A DNA stretch of 47,500 nt from Prorocentrum cordatum (lineage: Eukaryota; Sar; Dinophyceae; Prorocentrales; Prorocentraceae): NCBI GenBank assembly GCA_963575745.1, contig CAUYUJ010015949.1, positions 135,001 to 182,500 on the forward strand, read 5' to 3'. This document shows, piece by piece, positions 41,340 through 47,500 of this stretch. Each line of letters starts with the position of its first letter. Position 1 is the first letter of the stretch. A program made the translations under genes and the position numbers. Under the pieces are notes generated by a model. The model searched no databases, was not told the DNA's origin, and was given only the letters and a program-made list of their open reading frames with translations.

Positions 41340-41700
41340 GGTCAGATGCGAGGGCGGTGGCAGCAGGCCGAGCGTCTGCGCGTGGACCCGGCGGCCTGGT
41401 GCGAGGACGAGGGCAGGAGGCTGATCGCTGGTGCCCGGACTCGGCGGCCTGGTGCGAGGACGAGGGCAGGAGGCTGATCGCTGGTGCCCGGACTCGGCGG
41501 CCTGGGCACGACCGCGAGGGCAGCAAGCCGAGCGCGGGGGCACCTGGACGGGGGCTGCCGGGTCACGAGCGCAGCGGCAGGAAGCTGAGATCGCTGGCGC
41601 GCGGGCGTGAAGGCCCAGGTCTCGAGCGCGAGGGCAGTCCGCCGAGATCGCTGGCGCGTGTGGACGTGGCGGGCAGGTCTGAGGACGAGGGGCGTGATGG
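41340..41700 (+). repeat. 53-bp tandem repeat and decaying continuation
   Basis: GGCGGCCTGGTGCGAGGACG, then AGGAGGCTGATCGCTGG, starts at 41390, 41443 and 41496 (period 53). Related, more diverged units (GCTGAGATCGCTGGCGCG, GCCGAGATCGCTGGCGCG) follow to about 41660. It begins just after the glycosyltransferase stop codon. Confidence 0.8.
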
Positions 41701-41807
41701 CCAGGCCGCGAGCAGGCGTGCCCAGCAGACGCGGCCCGGAGGGGCGGCGCTCCCGCCCGCCCGGCCGGCAGCCTGGCCCCGGCGCTGCGCGGCGGACGAG
41801 GAGGATT

Positions 41808-41920
41808 CCTCCTCTATCTTTTCCTCCTTTCCTCCTCCTTCATTTCTTCCTCCTCCTGCTCCTCCCTCTCCTCCTCCTCCATTTCTTCCTCCTGCTCCTC
41901 CTCCTCTCCTCCTCCGTGCT
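41808..41920 (+). repeat. CTC/TCC polypyrimidine tract
   Basis: About 110 bases of TCC/CTC triplets with TTTC interruptions. Confidence 0.9.
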
Positions 41921-41939
41921 CGAGGTGTCAGTCCGTACT

Positions 41940-42545
41940 GCCCCTCGCTGGTCTTCCTTGCGGCCCTCGTTGGCCAATTCATCCCTTCTGGGGGCTGCCT
42001 CCGTACCCTCTGGGGGGGCCTGCTGGGCCGTCTTGGGACGATCTTCAGGGCCTCTAGGGTCGTCTTGGACGCTGTCAAGACGAGCAAGGCGAGTTCGGTA
42101 GCAAATCATGGGAGCCTGGTATACCCTCGTAAATCTATCTTTAGTGCAGGTTAGCTTCGATTAGCGTCTGGGAGTCGATGGGATAGCGCAGAGTCAGCGT
42201 CGGTTCGCGTCGATTAGCGTCCATTTAGCGTCGACTAGCGTCGACTACGTCGATTAGCGTCGATTCGCAAGAGCCGACAAACTGGTATGGGAGGCTCTCA
42301 TGAGTTGCCACCGAAGGCGAGTATGTCGAACATGCACATTTCCCGAAGGGAATGGGAATATTGTCGTGTCTTGTAGCCTGTAGCCCTCTCTGCGGTCCTC
42401 TGGGAGCACTCTTGGGCCATCTAGGGGCCTCATGGGCTGTCTTGAGGCCATCTTGGACCGACGCCATGTTACCTTGGGCAGTCTCGACGCGCTCTTGGAC
42501 TGTCTCGGCGCTCTGTTTGGGCCGCCTTGAGCTGTCTTAGGGTTC
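41940..42545 (+). repeat. GNCNTCTTGG-rich short repeats and a GTCGATTAGC array
   Basis: GGGCCGTCTTGG, GGTCGTCTTGGACGCTGTC, GAGGCCATCTTGGACCG and CGCTCTTGGACTGTCTCGGCG-type words recur over 41990-42090 and 42395-42540. Between them, 42135-42262 holds about ten copies of GTCGATTAGC/GTCGACTAGC (about 11-12 bp). Non-coding. Confidence 0.65.
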
Positions 42546-43250
42546 CCTGGAGACTCCAGAGAGCCCACGGGTTGCGTTGGCGAGCTTGTGCCCCCCTTCC
42601 CCCCCAGGACTGGTTTTTGGACACCTGGGGAGGGATGAAAGGGGACGTGGACAGCCAATTGCCTCACACGCCTTCTCACCCTGGCAAGCGGGTTCGACGG
42701 AATTCGGAAGCGTGAAGGGGGCAGTATGTGGGTGTTGCAGAATCAGGTGTTGTGTGTGTGCTGGGTTCACTCTGGTCCTTCGTCGTGTTGCCCCCCCTCT
42801 TCCAATCCTGCATCGTTTCCTCCTATTCAGCATCCTCGTCATCCTCCTCAGCCTTTCATGTTCTCCCTTTCCCTGGTATTCTCTTCGCCTCCCCCTCCAG
42901 GTACCTGCCACTGCGCAAAAGAGAACTCTCCACGTCTCACGGTCCTCGTCCACCTCATTCTATCTCATTCTACTCTGCGCCTCCTCACTGTCCTCCTTCC
43001 CCCATCAGGCAGGCTCAGGATGAGCTCCAAGCGCTGGAGGTCTCTGAAATGGCCGGGGCGCTCGACTCGCCCGACACAACCTCCAGACCCGCCATCTCTC
43101 AGAGATTCTCGACGTCATCCTGGCTTCATCCGAATGCATCTTCATCCTGCCTTCGATTTACCGGAAGGCTTTGCTGCTCATGGGGAGAGAGGTTCCCTTT
43201 TCATTCGACCCCCTCAAGAACAGAGCGGAGAAGGGGCCAGATAGAGTCCA
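42546..43250. other. Non-genic stretch
   Basis: No gene is recognised. The + strand is pyrimidine-rich at 42785-43010, giving Ser/Leu/Pro-rich frames. Confidence 0.35.
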
Positions 43251-43254
43251 CTTC

Positions 43255-43450
43255 AAGTCGATCGATCCGATTCGATATCGATTCGGGCAAGCTCGATCCG
43301 ATTCGATTCCGATGTTGCCCCTGATGTTTGCGTGGCGCTTATGTGTATCCTGGCCCGGCCGATCCGATTTGGTTATGATTCCATGCCGCCGCCGCGGGCC
43401 GATTCGGTGCCTTTCCCGGTCCCATCCGATTCCCCGATTCGATGCTGACC
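43255..43450 (+). repeat. GATTCGAT/CCGATTC-rich array
   Basis: TCGATCCGATTCGATATCGA, TCGATCCGATTCGATTCCGA, GCCGATCCGATTTGG and CATCCGATTCCCCGATTCG. Related to 38925-39215 and to 21.5 kb. It ends about 220 bp before the spliced-leader relic. Confidence 0.65.
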
Positions 43451-43674
43451 GCTTCTGCCTCCCCCCCTCTCTCTTGACCCCCGACGTCGCGATTTTTGCA
43501 CAACGTAGACCCCCAGAGGTCTCCACCCATCCCCTGGCGCCGGTTTTTCCTGGGTAGTTGGTTGACGGTCCTGCGGCCTGGCGAGGGCCCCCTGAGTCCG
43601 AAAATCACGAACGGTTCCGCCGTGATTCTGTTAATGACGTGAGACCCTCCCCGAAGACTAGGTCGGCCAGGGGG

Positions 43675-43696
43675 GTCGTAGCCATTTTGGCTCACG
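43675..43696 (+). promoter_or_regulatory. Relic dinoflagellate spliced-leader sequence (DinoSL)
   Basis: These 22 bases contain GTAGCCATTTTGGCTCA and match the 22-nt dinoflagellate spliced leader at 20 of 22 positions. Mismatches are at position 2 (T for C) and position 21 (C for A). It lies 59 bases upstream of ATG 43756, where the leader would sit at the 5' end of a mature trans-spliced mRNA. In established dinoflagellate biology, genomic spliced-leader relics mark genes re-inserted from processed cDNA. It is not a functional spliced-leader gene: no splice donor GT follows and the array context is missing. Confidence 0.85.
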
Positions 43697-43755
43697 CGTT
43701 GTTGTTGTTGGAGTTGTTTTTTTCGTTGAGGTATTTGCCCAACAGTAGTCCAAGC

Positions 43756-45500
43756 ATGCTAAACATAAGGAATGTCGTGATGGTCTTCGCGGCAGCGTCG
43801 CAGGCACCTGCTGATCAAAGCATCTGCACGCACCCCGATGGGAGTACCAGCCCTTGTCAACCAGGAAATCAGGAGTGCAGCCAATCCGGGTACGGACCCG
43901 ACGCACCGCAATTCCATGTGCGTGACAATAGTTGTGCTGAAAACGATCCTCAATTTCCATATTACGACCCCACGCACGGGGTGTACCATCTTCACTACCA
44001 GAATCACGTTGGTCTTCATGGCGGTCGCACCGTCGGGCATGCGGTCTCTCGCGATTTGGCACATTGGGCTCACATGCCCATTTCAATTTGGAATGACCAC
44101 CCGTATGACCAGAATGCCATCTTCACGGGTTCGGCATCGACCGTCAATGGAGAGACGGTGTTGGTATATCCAGGACTGTGCGACGCGCGGAAAGCAGGTT
44201 GCCCGGGAGGCACCAATCTTTGCATCGCTGTTCCCGCCGATCCTGCAGACCCTTTACAGACGAATTGGACAAAGGATGAGTATGCTCAAAATCCGATAGT
44301 AAATGGGACGCAGCGCGACCCGTCCACGGCCTGGCAGAACCCGTGTGGAGAGTGGCAGTTGACCACTTTCGACACCATTATCTATGGAAGCATGGACTTC
44401 AAGTCATGGTACAAGATCGGTGCGCAGCCAGGCTTCGTGCACGGCGAGTGCCCTTCCTTTTTTCCGTTGCCAAGGACAACGCCATTCGCCGGACCTGCTC
44501 CCACAGGAGCCGAAACGCCATCGCACGTTCATTTGTCAACGCATGATATCGGCGGAGATTTGATGGTTGTCGGGACTTACGTGCCAGGCGAGCGGGGCAA
44601 GGTTGGTATTTTCAAGCAGACGCCAGGTGTACCTTTCACTGGAACCAAGATCGACATAGGCGTCACCAAAGCGACCAAGGACTTCTACGATCCTGTCAAG
44701 AAGCGCCGTATCCATTGGAGTTCGGTTCACGTCGGGGACCATTCCAGTCCAGCGAGAGACTTTTCAGGCTTCGTTCAGTCCATGCCCCGTGAGGTCACCT
44801 GGAACCCTGAGCTGCAGCAGACTGTCCATTCCCCGATCGAGGAGCAGGCCTTGCTGCGTGGGAGGGTGATCGGGTCGCTTGCGTCACGCATCCTCCAGGC
44901 TGGCCACATACTCTCCTTGGATCTGCCTGCGAAGCTGGGGAGCCAGAGCGAGATTCGAGTCTCCTTCGCTCGGCCATCTGTGCCGACAACGCTGTCAGTA
45001 AAGGTGATGGCCAACATTACTTCTTCCAGTTCGCTGCACGCTGGAAAGATGCCGACGCCTCCCGAGAAGGCGACGTTGTCGGGTGGGACAGATTTCTCCA
45101 TCGACTACTCGCCGAACGAGGACGGACAGATCAGCACCGTGGCGGTTCGCGGCGGCTCGTTCACACACAGACTGAAGCTTTCGCCAAATGACAAGACCAT
45201 TGAGATGGCTCTGTACGTGGACAACACGTTCACCGAAGCATATTTCATGGATGGTCGCGCAGTGATGACTGTGCCAACAGCCGCCACCCAGGATGCCGCC
45301 GTGGGCGTGAGCTCGTCTGCTGATGGAGTGTCTCTGAGATCCGCAACTGTCTGGCATGTATCTCCGATCTGGATCACTCCGGAGGATGTGAAGAGCGCAC
45401 CGCGCCCGGATGGACCGGCCTGCTGCCTAGGAAGCCCCGTCGCGGGCCGCGGGGGCTCGCGGGATGTCGCGAGGAAAATCCCGGAGGCCTCGCGCGGCGC

Positions 45501-45504
<4 letters not shown>
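43756..45504 (+). CDS. Glycoside hydrolase family 32 (invertase/fructan beta-fructosidase-like), retroposed copy
   Basis: A 582-residue intronless frame. ATG 43756 is chosen because it follows the spliced-leader relic by 59 bases and begins a hydrophobic signal-like sequence (MLNIRNVVMVFAAASQAPAD); the frame upstream to 43558 has no ATG. GH32 hallmarks in order: the NDP box (N63-D64-P65, nucleophile Asp64, in CAENDPQFPYYDPTHGVYHL), FTGS (123-126), RDP (187-189, transition-state stabiliser) and EC (E231-C232, acid/base, in FVHGECPSFFPLP). The C-terminal beta-sandwich follows (about 483-505, MALYVDNTFTEAYFMDGRAV). All catalytic residues are present. Expected to hydrolyse sucrose or fructans outside the cell or in a vacuole. 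The NDP box is NDPQ, not NDPNG. The last ten or so residues and the stop come from an inverted-repeat element, the stop being the first unit of (TAG)29. Related reactions such as fructosyl transfer cannot be excluded. Confidence 0.9.

Positions 45505-45588
<84 letters not shown>
45502..45588 (+). repeat. (TAG)29 perfect microsatellite
   Basis: Twenty-nine uninterrupted TAG triplets. The first is in frame with GH32 and is its stop codon, so the gene is followed by 28 further in-frame stops. Confidence 0.98.
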
Positions 45589-45654
45589 GATCATCTAGTT
45601 CACACATCAGCCCCGTAGGCTATACGGGTCGACGCTCGCGCGGCGACGCTCCGG

Positions 45655-45745
45655 AATCGGTCCGACGTACATCCGACGTAAAATGCCGACGTAGTCCGAC
45701 GCGAGCCCGACGCAATCCCGACGTGGATCCGACGCACCTCGGGTC
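45655..45745 (+). repeat. TCCGACGT short tandem repeat
   Basis: TCCGACGTA, CATCCGACGTAAAATGCCGA, CGTAGTCCGACGCGAGCCCG and CGCAATCCCGACGTGGATCC give about seven CCGACG(T/C) words at 11-13 bp steps. Confidence 0.8.
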
Positions 45746-45829
45746 GCAGGTTGCCGCGCGAGGCCTCCGGGATTTTCCCTTATGATCGGGGGCGGAAAAG
45801 TGGGGGGTGATGACTAGGGGGGGGTGGAC

Positions 45830-45975
45830 ATCATGGCGCGGGCCATGATATCTCCCCAGATTTCATGGCGCCTCTTCTCATTTCATTACGTCCCTGGCCC
45901 CTCCGCTGGGCCGCGCACATGCTGCCGGTCATGATTTGCACACACCCCTCTTGGACACCCCCCTCTTTGCCGTTC
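45830..45975 (+). repeat. Dispersed ~150-bp repeat with ATCATGGC hairpin, copy 2
   Basis: Begins with ATCATGGC-GCGG-GCCATGAT (45830-45849) and follows the order of 16903-17055: TTTCATGGCGCCTCTTCT, GTCCCTGGCCCC, GGGCCGCGCAC, CATGATTTGCAC, CCCTCTTGGACA. The loop sequences differ (GTGG versus GCGG). Confidence 0.75.
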
Positions 45976-46034
45976 CCGATATGAGGGATGGCCCCGCAAG
46001 CTCTCTCGGTGTCGGCCCGCTGCGGCGAGGAGAG

Positions 46035-46330
46035 GGGAGGGAGGAGGAGGAGCAGGGCGAGTCCTGAGGAGGGAGGGCCAGGAGGAGGAAGAGGAGGGGT
46101 GGCGCGAAGGAGGGGCGTTTGCGGAGGAGGGGGAGGAGCGTCCGGAGGAGGATAAGGATGAGGAGGAGGAGGAGGAAGAGGAGGAGGAGGAGGAAGAGGA
46201 GGAGGAGGAGGAGCTGGAGAAGGAGAAGGAGGATAAGGAATGGCGCGAAGGGGGGGAGTGTGCGGAGCAGGAGGGGGAGGAGTGGGAGGAGGGGGGGGAA
46301 GGGGAGGGGGAGAAGGACAAGGAGGATAAG
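46035..46330 (+). repeat. GGA/GAG polypurine tract
   Basis: About 290 bases dominated by GGA/GAG/GAA triplets, with GTGGCGCGAAGGAGGGGCGT and AATGGCGCGAAGGGGGGGAG as internal partial repeats. No gene. Confidence 0.9.
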
Positions 46331-46507
46331 CAGATGCCGGTGCCGCTTACCGCCCCTCGTCACCACGGCCGGACTCGCCTCGGGATCACTGTCAGAGCGC
46401 GCCTTCGGAGAGGTCCGGGAGCAGCGGTGCCGGTGTGCTCATGTTTCCCCAGGGGGGAAGGACCGAAGAAGGAGAAACGCCATAAACATACACAGTTTGG
46501 CGCTCGG

Positions 46508-46608
46508 CGCGCATTTCTTGGATCCGCCCCAGCGGCGCCTCCGACTCCGCCCTGACGCGCTGCGCGCGCCAGGCAGGGAGGTCCAGCGCAGATCCAAGAA
46601 ATCCGTGC
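46508..46608. mobile_element. Short hairpin-family element, well preserved copy
   Basis: The left arm GCGCGCATTTCTTGGATCCG (46508) and the right arm GCGCAGATCCAAGAAATCCG (46586-46608) are inverted repeats. The arms extend outward with further pairing (TTTGGCGCTCGG left, CGGAGCGCTAAAA right). The inner stem GACGCGCTGCGCGCGCC is also present. Size and ends match 34925-35026. Confidence 0.75.
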
Positions 46609-46738
46609 GGAGCGCTAAAAGTTTACGATTATGGCGTTCATCCTAAGTGGGGTTTTTGTTTTCTCTGCACACCCTCCGCGCAGGATCTCTCCTCCTCCTC
46701 CTCCTCCCTCTCCTCTGCTCCTCTTTGCTTCCTCCTCC

Positions 46739-46770
46739 GCATCATCATCACCATCACCATCACTCTCCAC

Positions 46771-46854
<84 letters not shown>

Positions 46855-46909
46855 CCATCAGCATCACCATCACCATCCCACGATCACTCACCATCATCGG
46901 CATCGAACG

Positions 46910-46990
<81 letters not shown>
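46739..46990 (+). repeat. (CAT)n/(TCA)n microsatellite in two blocks
   Basis: ATC/CAT triplets at about 46739-46855 and 46911-46990, separated by CACCATCACCATCCCACGAT and related sequence. It gives poly-His, poly-Ile and poly-Ser frames that are not genes. Confidence 0.97.
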
Positions 46991-46996
46991 GCTGAC

Positions 46997-47500
46997 TTGA
47001 GGCCTGAATATGGAGGAAGTCTCGAGCGGGAGCCTCGTCTGTGAGTGAATTGCGAGGAAGTCTCAGGCGGGAGCCCCCTCCCTATGGGGCCCGCACTTCA
47101 TGTTTGAATCCGAGCGGGTCATCCGCAACGTGCAACTGTCGTCACTTTTGGGCTCTTGAGATATGAATATGGAGGAAGTCTCGAGCGGGAGCCTCGTCTG
47201 TGAGTGAATTGTGAGGAAGTCTCAGGCGGGAGCCCCCTCCCTATGGGGGCCCGCACTTCATGTTTGAATCCGAGCGGGTCATCCGCAACGTGCAACTGTC
47301 GTCACTTTTGGGCTCTTGAGATTTGAATATGGAGGAAGTCTCGAGCGGGAGCCTCGTCTGTGAGTGAATTGCGAGGAAGTCTCAGGCGGGAGCCCCCTCC
47401 CTATGGGGCCCGCACTTCATGTTTGAATCCGAGCGGGTCATCCGCAACGTGCAACTGTCGTCACTTTTGGGCTCTTGAGATAAGAATATGGAGGAAGTCT
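46997..47500 (+). repeat. 159/160-bp satellite, three copies plus the start of a fourth
   Basis: The shared word TGGAGGAAGTCTCGAGCGGG starts at 47011, 47170 and 47330, and its first bases recur at 47489, giving spacings of 159, 160 and 159. Each unit has two half-similar parts (GGAAGTCTCGAGCGGGAGCC and GGAAGTCTCAGGCGGGAGCC) followed by GCACTTCATGTTTGAATCCG. Copies are nearly identical, and the array continues past the window end. Confidence 0.95.

Larger units (their letters stand above)
45473..45778. mobile_element. 306-bp element with perfect 26-bp terminal inverted repeats
   Basis: Left repeat 45473-45498 (starts GGAAAATCCCGGAGGCCT) and right repeat 45753-45778 (starts GCCGCGCGAGGCCTCC) are exact reverse complements over 26 bases, and the match stops at both edges. 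Inside lie (TAG)29 and a CCGACGT-rich array. The left repeat lies within the end of the GH32 frame. No clear target-site duplication is visible. A non-autonomous insertion or a hairpin formed by other means. Confidence 0.8.

Noticed and set aside
43558-43755. Longer N-terminus for the GH32 frame starting at 43558
   Set aside because: It has no ATG, runs through the spliced-leader relic (the leader would be translated), and its sequence is unlike the GH32 family. ATG 43756 follows the relic and starts a signal-like sequence.
47100-47130. tRNA gene suggested by TGTTTGAATCC in the 159-bp satellite
   Set aside because: Only a loose B-box match; no acceptor or D-arm partner can be paired around it.

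Overview
The window looks like nuclear DNA of a dinoflagellate. The best evidence is a near-complete relic of the dinoflagellate spliced leader (20 of 22 positions, 43675-43696) directly upstream of an intronless glycoside hydrolase family 32 (GH32) gene. Supporting features are high GC content, very low gene density, abundant micro- and minisatellites, dispersed short inverted-repeat elements, and eukaryotic-style gene fragments broken by non-coding sequence. The genus cannot be determined from this sequence alone. Nothing bacterial, viral or CRISPR-like was seen.

Layout. 0-1.9 kb: simple repeats and a 42-bp minisatellite. 1.95-7.9 kb: a decayed retroelement, with a recognisable reverse-transcriptase palm (an F-V-D-D motif) split over several frames, then weaker protein-like fragments and an (ACT)n tract. 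8-21 kb: mostly non-genic GC-rich DNA with dispersed repeats, a converging array of the 9-mer GTGCCCGAA/TTCGGGCAC, one small broken ORF (13.4 kb) and long GGA/CTC tracts. 22-26.5 kb: composite satellites. 26.5-31.5 kb: an inverted-repeat element, CT and TA tracts, and about 29 copies of a 90-bp satellite. 32-41.4 kb: a region that may carry one dispersed gene, comprising a signal-anchor-like exon, a Thr/Ala/Pro-rich 24-residue repeat ORF, and two or three exons of an HxRRxD-type fucosyltransferase-like catalytic domain. 43.6-45.5 kb: the GH32 gene. 45.5-47.5 kb: a (TAG)29 tract inside perfect 26-bp inverted repeats, GGA and CAT tracts, and a 159-bp satellite running off the end.

The three recognisable coding units (reverse transcriptase relic, glycosyltransferase, GH32) all lie on the + strand. 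The glycosyltransferase would be a secretory-pathway membrane enzyme and GH32 a secreted or vacuolar sucrose/fructan hydrolase; nothing links them as a pathway. The most notable points are the retroposed GH32 copy, the inverted-repeat element that supplies its stop codon, a hairpin element inside the open frame of the glycosyltransferase, and a five-copy hairpin family with TTTCTTGGATCTGCGC-like ends. Many long open frames are products of in-frame satellites or triplet repeats and were not called as genes.
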